Part shown: positions 44,373 to 52,667 of the stretch, piece by piece
Layout: every line of letters begins with the position of its first letter
How positions within the stretch are numbered: the first letter of the stretch is position 1
NCBI RefSeq assembly: GCF_016861915.1
Contig: NZ_BOLX01000005.1
Coordinates: 1-64,000, forward strand
Direction: 5' to 3'
Length of the DNA: 64,000 nucleotides
Source of the DNA: Apilactobacillus nanyangensis
Lineage (GTDB): Bacteria > Bacillota > Bacilli > Lactobacillales > Lactobacillaceae
The notes under the pieces: generated by a model
The model's database searches: none
The model's input: the letters and a program-made list of their open reading frames with translations, nothing else
What the model was told of the DNA's origin: nothing
Position numbers and translations under genes: made by a program

Positions 44373-45173
44373 ATGACAACTACAGAATTAGAATTAACCG
44401 CAACAGAAGAAAGATTAGCCAATGCTTTATTTGAAGCCTACAAGACAAAACAACCACTTCAAATGGATGAATGGGAAGATATGGTATCTAATGAAGAGGC
44501 ATCATACCGTGTTCAACGTAGATTGATGGAATTAAAGGTAGAAGATCTTGGTGGCTACAAAGTCAGTTTGACCAGTAAGCAAACTCAAGATATGTTTGAC
44601 TCAAATGAACCATTATATGGTGCCCAAGTTAAATCACACTTTGTCCAATCACCAGTAACGTTATCGTTAGATACTGAATTGATGGATCCACTGGCAGAAG
44701 TGGAACTAGTCTTCAAGGCGAAAGAGAAACTTTTACCAACTGACTCTCTAGAGGACTTAGCTAATAAGACCACCGTGGCATCAGGAGTAGAGGTTCCAGA
44801 CTCACGTTTCTCAGATTGGTTCCCATCACTGTCTAAATACATGGTCATGTCCGACGCCGCTGTTGGCGGATATGTAGTATATGGAGAGGAATTTGATACC
44901 AACAGTTTTTCACTGACTGATTTAGAGAATGTCACAACTAGTCTTACTCATAATGGTGAGGAAGTTGCAACAGGCGCTTCATCAGAAGTGCTAAGTAACC
45001 CATTGAATGCTTTACATTGGTTGGTGCAAAAATTAGATGAACAAGATTTGAGTCTTGATGCAGGACAACGAGTATCATCAGGAACATTCCTACTTCCTCC
45101 ACATCTAACTAAGGGTGAATGGAAAGCGACATTTAACCAAGGCTTTAGTGATGTTAATCTAAACGTGAAATAG
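44373..45173 (+). CDS. 2-keto-4-pentenoate hydratase-like protein (FAH superfamily)
   Basis: A 266-residue protein of the MhpD/fumarylacetoacetate hydrolase superfamily. The expected metal ligands are visible as Glu109 and Glu111 (AEVEL) and Glu140 (GVEVPD), with the same 31-residue spacing as MhpD. The N-terminal ATEERLANALFEAYKT and the central YKVSLTSKQTQ blocks also fit. Such enzymes hydrate or decarboxylate short 2-keto acids. AAAAGGAG precedes the ATG. No aromatic degradation genes are nearby; T-box control suggests a link to amino-acid-derived 2-keto acids, which is inference. Confidence 0.82.
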   Translation: MTTTELELTATEERLANALFEAYKTKQPLQMDEWEDMVSNEEASYRVQRRLMELKVEDLGGYKVSLTSKQTQDMFDSNEPLYGAQVKSHFVQSPVTLSLDTELMDPLAEVELVFKAKEKLLPTDSLEDLANKTTVASGVEVPDSRFSDWFPSLSKYMVMSDAAVGGYVVYGEEFDTNSFSLTDLENVTTSLTHNGEEVATGASSEVLSNPLNALHWLVQKLDEQDLSLDAGQRVSSGTFLLPPHLTKGEWKATFNQGFSDVNLNVK

Positions 45174-45204
45174 AAATGCTTCTAAAATGATTAAGTATTA
45201 TATA

Positions 45205-45238
45205 AAAAAGGAGTGCCAGTTTGGCATTCCTTTTTTAT
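45205..45238 (+). terminator. Terminator of the hydratase gene
   Basis: The stem AAAAGGAGTGCCA / TGGCATTCCTTTT is followed by more T. Confidence 0.8.
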
Positions 45239-45277
45239 ATGTTATGATGTTTTCATCAATTAAAGCGAGGAAATAAT

Positions 45278-46090
45278 ATGAAGTTAAGAAAGATGTGGGC
45301 AATAACTTTTTGGGTATTGCTAGTCGATTTTATTGCGTTGAATCTTGTTGGTATGACATCTATGAACGTTAACATTTATACCACTGCTCATAAGGTTATA
45401 GGTCAAATGGACCCCGGAATCCTAAGAGCAGTATTCGCGATTGCTCTATTGATATATGCCAAGCGTGAGTGGAAGATTGACGTCATGCATCAAAAGGGTG
45501 GCTACATGCACATGTTTAAGGATGGATGGCTAATGATCGTGCTAACCATCATGAATATCACAGTGGCTAGTGACACAATCGTGTGGAAGAGCCTCTTATA
45601 CCATATGAATACGTTCAACATTGCTCTAGCGTTTGCAATCGGACTAATTGAAGCACTATTTGTAGGGATGTTTGAAGAAATCTCCATTCGTGGTGTCATG
45701 ATGGGTGCGATGTTGAAGGGCTTCAAGAAGTATCCAGTCATGAAGAGTATCTTCTTTTCAAGCATTGTTTTCGGTTCTCTTCACATGTTGAATTACTTCG
45801 TAGCACCGTTTTGGGATACTACCAACCAAGTGATATACGCAGCCGGATTAGGTTTTGTATTAGCAACGGTCTACTATATAAGTAAAAACATCTGGGTATC
45901 TATAGCCCTTCATGCTGCAATGGACTACTCTTCATTCGTATTTTCAATGAACTCAATTTATGTAAATACCGGAAGTTCCAACTCGATTGATCTATTATCA
46001 GTAGCAATTTTTGTTGTTGGACTTCTATCATCATATCTATCATTAGTTGTCTATAACCGAAAGCAAGGTAATAAAGATTTACTATTTTAA
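45278..46090 (+). CDS. CPBP-family intramembrane protease, third copy
   Basis: A 270-residue membrane protein with the CPBP motifs EEISIRGVMM, FGSLHMLNY and ALHAAMDYSS, so the glutamate pair, Arg and histidines needed for Rce1-like proteolysis are present. It has about seven helices. AGCGAGGAAAT precedes the ATG. It is monocistronic with its own terminator and is not adjacent to a bacteriocin precursor. The substrate is unknown. Confidence 0.86.
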   Translation: MKLRKMWAITFWVLLVDFIALNLVGMTSMNVNIYTTAHKVIGQMDPGILRAVFAIALLIYAKREWKIDVMHQKGGYMHMFKDGWLMIVLTIMNITVASDTIVWKSLLYHMNTFNIALAFAIGLIEALFVGMFEEISIRGVMMGAMLKGFKKYPVMKSIFFSSIVFGSLHMLNYFVAPFWDTTNQVIYAAGLGFVLATVYYISKNIWVSIALHAAMDYSSFVFSMNSIYVNTGSSNSIDLLSVAIFVVGLLSSYLSLVVYNRKQGNKDLLF

Positions 46091-46095
46091 ACGAT

Positions 46096-46128
46096 TAAGC
46101 AACGGAATTATTCCGCTGCTTTTTTTAT
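46096..46128 (+). terminator. Terminator of the third CPBP gene
   Basis: The stem AGCAACGGAAT / ATTCCGCTGCT with T7. Confidence 0.7.
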
Positions 46129-46229
46129 ACTTTCGTGAAAATCAGTGAGATGTTACACAAAGTATAAGGACGCTATAACTACTGTTAATATATCAAATGT
46201 TAAATTTATCTTAAGGGCAAATAAAATTA

Positions 46230-46257
46230 TTGTGTTTTTATTCACAATACATATAAT
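46230..46257 (+). promoter_or_regulatory. Rex operator overlapping the nox promoter
   Basis: TTGTGTTTTTATTCACAA at 46230-46247 fits the 18-base Rex site TTGTGAA-N4-TTCACAA with only two left-arm changes. It covers the -35 and spacer, with TATAAT at 46252-46257. Rex would repress nox at low NADH/NAD and release it when NADH rises. Confidence 0.7.
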
Positions 46258-46312
46258 TAGAGTTGTAGAGAAAATATAAATGAAATTTACAGAATAGAGA
46301 AGGTATTACAAT

Positions 46313-47650
46313 ATGAAAGTTATTGTTATTGGTTGTACACATGCAGGTACATTCGCTGTTAAACAAATTCTAAAAGAACACCCAGATGCAGAAGTTACTG
46401 TATACGAAAGAAATGACAACATTTCTTTCTTATCATGTGGTATTGCTTTATACCTAGATGGTAAGGTTAAGGATCCTCAAGGTTTGTTCTACTCCAATCC
46501 AAAGGAACTAGCCGATTTAGGTGCAAACGTTAAAATGCTACACAGTGTTAAGTCTGTAGATACTGATGCTAAGACAATTGAAGTTGAAAACTTAGACTCA
46601 CACGACGTGTTTACTGATAAGTACGACAAGCTAGTTATGACAACAGGTTCACGTCCTGTTCTTCCTCCAATCGAAGGTCGCGATAACAAGAACGTATTCT
46701 TCTGCAAGAACTGGCACGATGCTCAAATTCTATTTGAAAAGGCTAAGGACCACAAACGTATCGCTGTTGTTGGTGCTGGTTACATTGGCGCTGAATTAGC
46801 AGAAGCATTCTCAAACCATGGTCACGAAACAACTTTAATCAACAGTGACAGCCATGTACTATCAAAGTACTTCGACAAGAAGTTCACTGACAAGATTGAA
46901 GAACTATACGCTGACCACAACGTTAAGCTAGAATTAGGCGTTCGTGTTCAAAAGTTCTCAGGTGAAGACGAATTAACATTATCAACTGGTGATCACGATA
47001 TTAAGGCTGACATGGCTATCCTATGTGTCGGTTTCCAACCAAACACCGAACTATTAACTGGTAAGGTTGATATGATGGACAATGGTGCTATTATCACTAA
47101 CGAATACATGCAATCATCAAACCCAGATATCTTTGCTGCCGGTGACAGTGCTGCAGTGCACTTTAACCCAAGTGAAACTAACGAATACATTCCACTAGCA
47201 ACTAATGCTGTTCGTCAAGGTATTCTAGTTGGTCAAAATATTGAAAAACCAACAACTAAGTACATGGGTACTCAATCATCATCTGGTCTACAACTATATG
47301 ATTACTCATTAGTTTCTACTGGTATGACAGTTGGTATGGCCGAAAGAAAGGGTATGAAAGCAAGCTCAGTAGTTGTAGAAGATAACTACCGTCCAGAATT
47401 CATGCCAACAACTGAAAAAGTATTAATGGAACTAGTATACGATCCAAGTACTCGTCGTATCTTAGGTGGATCATTGATGAGTCGTTACGACATTTCTCAA
47501 TCAGCTAATACATTATCAGTTCTTATTCAAAACAAGAACACTATTGATGATTTAGCAATGGTGGACATGCTATTCCAACCAAATTTTGACCGTCCATTCC
47601 ATTACTTAAATATTTTAGGTCAAGCTGCACAAGCACAAGAAGAAAAGTAA
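46313..47650 (+). CDS. nox: NADH oxidase (CoA-disulfide reductase family)
   Basis: A 445-residue flavoprotein. The FAD-binding start is VIVIGCTHAGTFAV with His10, the redox-active SFLSCGIALYL places Cys42 (stored as sulfenate in Nox), and the NADH-binding fold has VVGAGYIGAELAEAF near residue 150. This is the single-Cys pattern of H2O-forming NADH oxidase as in Enterococcus. It removes oxygen and regenerates NAD. GAGAAGG lies upstream, and the promoter carries a Rex site. Codon use (CTA, GTT, AAC) suggests high expression. Confidence 0.93.
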   Translation: MKVIVIGCTHAGTFAVKQILKEHPDAEVTVYERNDNISFLSCGIALYLDGKVKDPQGLFYSNPKELADLGANVKMLHSVKSVDTDAKTIEVENLDSHDVFTDKYDKLVMTTGSRPVLPPIEGRDNKNVFFCKNWHDAQILFEKAKDHKRIAVVGAGYIGAELAEAFSNHGHETTLINSDSHVLSKYFDKKFTDKIEELYADHNVKLELGVRVQKFSGEDELTLSTGDHDIKADMAILCVGFQPNTELLTGKVDMMDNGAIITNEYMQSSNPDIFAAGDSAAVHFNPSETNEYIPLATNAVRQGILVGQNIEKPTTKYMGTQSSSGLQLYDYSLVSTGMTVGMAERKGMKASSVVVEDNYRPEFMPTTEKVLMELVYDPSTRRILGGSLMSRYDISQSANTLSVLIQNKNTIDDLAMVDMLFQPNFDRPFHYLNILGQAAQAQEEK

Positions 47651-47666
47651 TAATTCATTAAAAGTT

Positions 47667-47706
47667 AAAAAATCCCTAAAATTTTTATTTTTAGGGATTT
47701 TTTTAT
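47667..47706 (+). terminator. Terminator of nox
   Basis: The stem AAAATCCCTAAA / TTTAGGGATTTT with T-tail. Confidence 0.8.
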
Positions 47707-47753
47707 GGCTATTTTAATTTTAGAGGATTATTATTACAAGTTGAGGTGAGAAA

Positions 47754-49268
47754 ATGAAAACTATTATGAATAGGTTAACCGCCAAGAACATCTTAATGCT
47801 GGTGATTAGCTTTGTTTGTATGTTCTTTTTAACAACAGCATCGCCATTCTATGAATTTAACAGATCCGTAGATGCAAATACGATGTATACGGTTGGAAAG
47901 GGATTATTACACGGATTATTACCCTATAAAGATTTATTTGATAATAGAGGACCCTTAATCTACTTAATTCATTCTTTGAATGCTGTCTTTTCATACCATT
48001 CATTTACATTTATTTATGTAATTGAATCATTGTTGTTATTTCTAGATATCGCATATATTAATAGAATTTTATCAATGAAATTAAGCGCTAGAACAGCAAT
48101 GCTTTGTAGTTTATTATTCATTCCGCTAGCATTTACTAGTCGAATTTTTTACTACGGAGATTTACCAGAAGAATACGCAATGACATTTGTATTGATTCTG
48201 ACTTACTCATGTATTCAATATAATTGGTTTGAAATGCCAAGACGTTATTACATAGTTAATGGATGTTTTGTTGCCATTTTATTCTGGATCAAGTATTCAT
48301 TAGTAATTCCTTGGATTGTCTTCTTTGTTTATATTGGAATTGCATGTCTACTTACAAAACGATTTAAACAATTATTTATGATTATTTTAGATGCTTTAAT
48401 CGGATTCTTATCCGTTACTTTACCAATAATCATTTTATACTGGTCCACAGGAGCCTTAAAATTCCTGTTTAACGATTATTTCTATCTAAACTTGACTCAT
48501 TACCATGTTCAAAACGCATCGTTGTCATACACGCTATTTAAGATGGAATATCCAACATTTGGTTTTTCACATCACTTAGTAATTATTCGAACTATTTACT
48601 ACCTAATGATTGCACTATTCATTTGTGCGATTGTTAGATACATGCGTGAAGCAAAGATGCACGATAGTAACAAGGTCTTACTTGTTCTAATCGTCTTCAT
48701 CGATATCCTAGCAACTTATGAAGTTGGTGGCGCTAGTTTCTCATATTACTTATTTGCCTGTGAACCATTCCTACTGTTCTACCTATTTGAGTTAGGATTA
48801 GTGGTTGATAAGTACCTATACAATAAAAAATATGTTATATGGGGATTATCAGTAATCGCCTTATTGGGTATTTTTGTTACTAATAGAAACTACCGTACAA
48901 GCATGTATGTCACCAAACCAAGTCATTCATATCAATACGAATATTCAAAGATTATTAATAAATCTAAGGATAAGTCATTATTGAACTATCGTTTCCTAGA
49001 TGTTGGTTTATATACTTACACTGGAACATATGCCAAGGATCGTTTCTTTATCAGAAATAATATTAGCTACAAGAAGATGGATGAATCTCAGCGTGAATAC
49101 TTACATTCAATGAAATATAAGTTTGTAGTTGCCAAATACAGAAAAGGTTGGAAACTATTTAAGAAAGATCGAGAATTCCTAGCTAAACACTACAAGCGAT
49201 TACGTCATATGAGATTTGATTATAAAGATCATAGCCAAGGCTGGATTGATTTATACGTAAGAAAATAA
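47754..49268 (+). CDS. GT-C-like membrane glycosyltransferase, unknown acceptor
   Basis: A 504-residue protein with about 10-11 membrane helices. The first outer loop contains a FNRSVDANTMYTVGKGLLHG segment with acidic residues and then KDLFDNRGPLIYLIH, a pattern seen in lactobacillar GT-C proteins annotated as teichoic-acid or surface-polymer glycosylation enzymes. The C-terminal 110 residues form a soluble basic domain (KYRKGWKLFKKDREFLAKHYK). GAGGTGAG precedes the ATG. Donor and acceptor are unknown. Confidence 0.72.
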   Translation: MKTIMNRLTAKNILMLVISFVCMFFLTTASPFYEFNRSVDANTMYTVGKGLLHGLLPYKDLFDNRGPLIYLIHSLNAVFSYHSFTFIYVIESLLLFLDIAYINRILSMKLSARTAMLCSLLFIPLAFTSRIFYYGDLPEEYAMTFVLILTYSCIQYNWFEMPRRYYIVNGCFVAILFWIKYSLVIPWIVFFVYIGIACLLTKRFKQLFMIILDALIGFLSVTLPIIILYWSTGALKFLFNDYFYLNLTHYHVQNASLSYTLFKMEYPTFGFSHHLVIIRTIYYLMIALFICAIVRYMREAKMHDSNKVLLVLIVFIDILATYEVGGASFSYYLFACEPFLLFYLFELGLVVDKYLYNKKYVIWGLSVIALLGIFVTNRNYRTSMYVTKPSHSYQYEYSKIINKSKDKSLLNYRFLDVGLYTYTGTYAKDRFFIRNNISYKKMDESQREYLHSMKYKFVVAKYRKGWKLFKKDREFLAKHYKRLRHMRFDYKDHSQGWIDLYVRK

Positions 49269-49271
49269 CAT

Positions 49272-49308
49272 AAAAAAAGAGGACTCAAACGAGTCCTCTT
49301 TTTATTTG
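49272..49308. terminator. Bidirectional terminator
   Basis: The stem AAAGAGGACTC / GAGTCCTCTTT with A and T runs lies between convergent genes. Confidence 0.85.
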
Positions 49309-49314
49309 TTTTAA

Positions 49315-50775
49315 TTATTCATCATCATTTGATTTAACTTCGGCTTGGTGGTTTCTAGTTTTATGGTTCATACCATAAACAAAGTAGATAACCATACCGA
49401 TGATGAACCATACAAGAGCATAAATCTTAGCGTCGTTGTCTAGTCCCCAGAATACTGCTAGTGAGGCTAGGAAACCTAAAGCAGGCATAACAGGGAAGAA
49501 TGGTTCTTTGAAGCCAGGCATGTTGATATCTTTTCCTTCACGCTTTCTAAGTGGGTAAATACCAATTGAAACGAACATGAAGGCAATCAATGTACCGGCT
49601 GAAATTAGTTGTGATAGGAAAGTAAATGTTAAGAAGGCACCGATAACAACTGAGATAACAGTCATAGTGATGATTGCATTTAGTGGAAGGTGACTCTTCT
49701 TGTTAACCTTACCTAAGAATTTAGGTAGCATTCCGTCTCTACCGAATGAGTAGATCAAGCGTGAACCTGCCATCATCATTCCGATTAGGGCAGTGAACAT
49801 ACCAACAACAGCAATAATTTGAACTACTGAAGCAACGATTGGGTGACCGGCTTGACGTAGGGCCCAACCAACTGGTTCTGCATTACCAGCGTAGTTAGTG
49901 TATTTGAACATACCAACTAGAACTAGTGATACAGCAACGAATAGTGTAACGGCAATTACTAGAGAACCAATGATACCTCTAGGCATTGTCTTTTGAGGGT
50001 TCTTTGCTTCTGCAGAGTTTGCAGCAATTGAATCAAAACCAATGTATGATAGGAAAATTACTGAAACACCAGCGTAGATTCCGCTAAAGCCACCAAAGTT
50101 TGTGCCATCGGCATTAACATGGTGAGCAGGAATAAATGGAACGTAGTTGGCGAAGTGAATTGCAGTAGCACCGACAACGATAAATACTAATACGGCAGCT
50201 ACCTTTAAAATTACTAATACATTTTCAACACGAGAAGTTTGTTTGTCACCACGTGTAATCAAGAACATAACGATTAAGATTACAACAACGGTACAAATAT
50301 CAACTAATCCACCCTTGGCGCTAACGGGATTAGCTAAATATGTAGGGAAGTTAATTCCAAGTGGTGCAACTAGGCCTCGGAAGTTAGCCGATAATCCTGC
50401 TGCAACAAATGAAACAGCGATGAAGTATTCTGCTAGAAGTGCCCAACCGGCAACCCAGCCCCAGAATTCTCCGAAAACAACGTTAATCCATGAATATGCG
50501 GAACCGGCGAACGGCATGGCTGAAGCCATTTCTGCGTAAGATAAAGCAACCAACCCAGCAACAATCGCTGCAAGTAAGAAAGAAATAGTTACCGCAGGAC
50601 CTGCATTGTTAGCAGCCACGATACCAGGAAGGGTGAAGATAGCAGTAGAAACAATTGTTCCAACTCCTAAAGCAAGGAAATCCTTGGTGGTCAATGATCT
50701 GACCAAGTTAGAATCCTTTTGCTCATAGACACTAGGGTCTTCTTTTCGATTCATTCGTTTGAATAGATTCGCCAT
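49315..50775 (-). CDS. APC-superfamily amino acid permease (YfnA/CAT-like)
   Basis: A 486-residue protein with 12 or more membrane helices. ATG 50775 is seven bases from AGAGGT; the upstream in-frame ATG at 50814 has no site. The family start LTTKDFLALGVGTIVSTAIFTLPG and the FLSYIGFDSIAANSAEAKNPQ block mark the cationic amino acid transporter-like branch of APC permeases. No T-box or other leader is visible upstream, unlike the two next permeases. The substrate is not predictable. Confidence 0.88.
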   Translation of the reverse strand: MANLFKRMNRKEDPSVYEQKDSNLVRSLTTKDFLALGVGTIVSTAIFTLPGIVAANNAGPAVTISFLLAAIVAGLVALSYAEMASAMPFAGSAYSWINVVFGEFWGWVAGWALLAEYFIAVSFVAAGLSANFRGLVAPLGINFPTYLANPVSAKGGLVDICTVVVILIVMFLITRGDKQTSRVENVLVILKVAAVLVFIVVGATAIHFANYVPFIPAHHVNADGTNFGGFSGIYAGVSVIFLSYIGFDSIAANSAEAKNPQKTMPRGIIGSLVIAVTLFVAVSLVLVGMFKYTNYAGNAEPVGWALRQAGHPIVASVVQIIAVVGMFTALIGMMMAGSRLIYSFGRDGMLPKFLGKVNKKSHLPLNAIITMTVISVVIGAFLTFTFLSQLISAGTLIAFMFVSIGIYPLRKREGKDINMPGFKEPFFPVMPALGFLASLAVFWGLDNDAKIYALVWFIIGMVIYFVYGMNHKTRNHQAEVKSNDDE

Positions 50776-50928
50776 AAAAATTACCTCTTTTCGTATGTAT
50801 AAACGAGATGGCATCTCGTTTATTAAAAAATGATTAGAAATTGATTATATTTTAACCGTTTTTATTAATTTGTCAAATTCTGTTTGTAAATAATAAACAA
50901 ACGTAACTAATATTTTAACATGAAAATA

Positions 50929-50960
50929 GCCACCCTTGAATAGCAAAAGGGTGGCTAAAT
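50929..50960 (-). terminator. Terminator of the amino acid permease at 50976
   Basis: On the minus strand AGCCACCCTT pairs with AAGGGTGGCT, followed by ATTTTC. Confidence 0.7.
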
Positions 50961-50975
50961 TAGTTTTAATATGAA

Positions 50976-52352
50976 TTATTTTGCCTTCTTATTAAATCTA
51001 ACAAAGTATAGGATTGTCATTAATGCTAAGAAGACAATTCCTACAATCAATGGAATTCTTGTATCATCATTGAAGAACATGAATACTAAAGTAACAAATA
51101 GTACTAGTAATGTTAGATAGTTTGAGAAAGGAGCTAGTGGCATCTTGAAAGGATGTCCCACTAATTTTTCAGGATGTTGCTTTCTAAACTTAAGTTCTGA
51201 CATGATAATTACGAACCATGGAACCATACCTGGAAGAACAGATGAACTGTATACGTATACGAATACTTGGTTTGCTCCCTTGTAGAATAGAGGAAGAATT
51301 ACATTTAGAATAACTCCCAATAAAATACCGGTAGCAATTGAGATAACAGAGATGTATGGAACACCATGCTTGTTGATCTTGTTGTATCTGTCAGGTAGTT
51401 GACCTTGTTGTGCTAATAGGTATGACATACGGCTTGAACTGTAAATTGCTGAGTTAGAACCTGATAGAGCTGCTGTTAATACAACAAAGTTAATGATTGA
51501 AGCTGCAGCTGTAATACCTACTTGTGAGAATGTTTCTACGAAAGGTGAACCAATGTTTGCAATCTTGTCCCATGGATAGATTGATAACATTACGAAGATT
51601 GATCCAATGTAGAAGATTAGGATACGACCAATAGTGTCTTGGATAGCCTTAACTAGAGTCTTCTTAGGATTTTCAGCTTCACCCGCAGTAACACCAATTA
51701 ATTCGATTCCTTGGTAAGAAGCAAATACGATTGATAGTGCGAAGAAGAATCCTTTAAAACCACCGGTGAAGAATCCGTGTGACCATAGGTTAGAAATACC
51801 AGTAGGTCCAACACCATTGAAACCTAAAACAATAATTACTAAACCAACAATAATCATTGCGATGATAGTAACAACCTTAATCAAAGCAAACCAGTATTCC
51901 AATTCACCAAAGGCACTAACTGAGATTAAGTTGGCAATACATAAGAATACTACCGCGATAATACCAGGTACCCAAGATGGAATTGATGGCCACCAGAATT
52001 GCATGTAAGTACCAATAGCAATCATTTCTGAAATACCAACAACAACCCATTGGAAAATGTTAGACCAAGCGGTCAAGTAACCAAAAACGGGGTGCATGTA
52101 TTCAGAAGCGAAATGTGAGAATGAACCACTAATAGGGTTATCGTATAACATTTCACCTAAAGCTCTCATAATTAAATATAAGAACACACCAGCAATTGCA
52201 TATGCTAGTAATACAGAAGGACCAGTCCATTCAATTGTGGACTTGGCACCCATAAATAGACCAACCCCGATTGTTCCCCCAAGGGCGATCATTTGCATCT
52301 GTCTAGAACTTAATTTACGTTCTAGCTTCTTTTCTTGCTTTTCTTCTGCCAA
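50976..52352 (-). CDS. Amino acid permease (AAT family), paralog A
   Basis: A 458-residue, 12-helix permease starting at TTG 52352 with AGGATGGTG upstream. The family block MIALGGTIGVGLFMGAKSTI and the ASYQGIELIGVTAGEAENP segment identify the amino acid transporter (AAT, CycA/AnsP-like) subgroup. It is highly similar along its whole length to the next gene at 52668, so they are recent duplicates. The leader differs: instead of a T-box there is a 235-base transcript with its own folded region and terminator, suggesting a different signal controls this copy. Confidence 0.9.
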   Translation of the reverse strand: MAEEKQEKKLERKLSSRQMQMIALGGTIGVGLFMGAKSTIEWTGPSVLLAYAIAGVFLYLIMRALGEMLYDNPISGSFSHFASEYMHPVFGYLTAWSNIFQWVVVGISEMIAIGTYMQFWWPSIPSWVPGIIAVVFLCIANLISVSAFGELEYWFALIKVVTIIAMIIVGLVIIVLGFNGVGPTGISNLWSHGFFTGGFKGFFFALSIVFASYQGIELIGVTAGEAENPKKTLVKAIQDTIGRILIFYIGSIFVMLSIYPWDKIANIGSPFVETFSQVGITAAASIINFVVLTAALSGSNSAIYSSSRMSYLLAQQGQLPDRYNKINKHGVPYISVISIATGILLGVILNVILPLFYKGANQVFVYVYSSSVLPGMVPWFVIIMSELKFRKQHPEKLVGHPFKMPLAPFSNYLTLLVLFVTLVFMFFNDDTRIPLIVGIVFLALMTILYFVRFNKKAK

Positions 52353-52375
52353 TATATTTCACCATCCTGTAAGAA

Positions 52376-52587
52376 ATTATGTAATAAAAAACCTAGTACT
52401 ACGATATCTATTGTACTAGGGTTTTTATAAAAATGCATAACCAATACAATATATTTAAATAATCTTTAAATAATCGTTAAAATTGCTGAGATATTGTACG
52501 GGTCTGATAGCATGACGATCTTGCTGACAATCGATAAAAGGTTCCCCAGTAAGATTTTTTACTTACATAATTCTAATGTTTATTATT
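52376..52587 (-). promoter_or_regulatory. Long structured leader with terminator before permease A (unknown class)
   Basis: Minus-strand transcript of about 235 bases. In order: hairpin GTAAG / CTTAC; a compact fold with ATTGT / ACAAT enclosing GTC-AGCA / TGCT-ATCA-GAC; and a terminator CCTAGTAC / GTACTAGG with T6 (52425-52386), 34 bases before the start codon. ACCCGTACAATATC (52503-52490) resembles the terminator 5' arm ACCCTAGTACAATAG, so the two could compete for the 3' arm. There is no T-box core and no known riboswitch signature that I recognise. Confidence 0.5.
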
Positions 52588-52593
52588 TAAGAA

Positions 52594-52622
52594 ATGTTAT
52601 TACATATTAAAATTAATGTCAA
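52594..52622 (-). promoter_or_regulatory. Promoter of the permease A leader
   Basis: Minus-strand TTGACA (52622-52617) and TAACAT (52599-52594) separated by 17 bases. Confidence 0.7.
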
Positions 52623-52667
52623 GGAATTTGACAATTGATGAATTTTATTCAACAAACGTCGCACTTC

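Noticed and set aside
52430-52530. A leader peptide MLSDPYNISAILTII (Ile-rich) in the permease A leader
   Set aside because: No credible ribosome binding site precedes its ATG, and it lies inside the best-folding part of the leader; an RNA-structure explanation is preferred.
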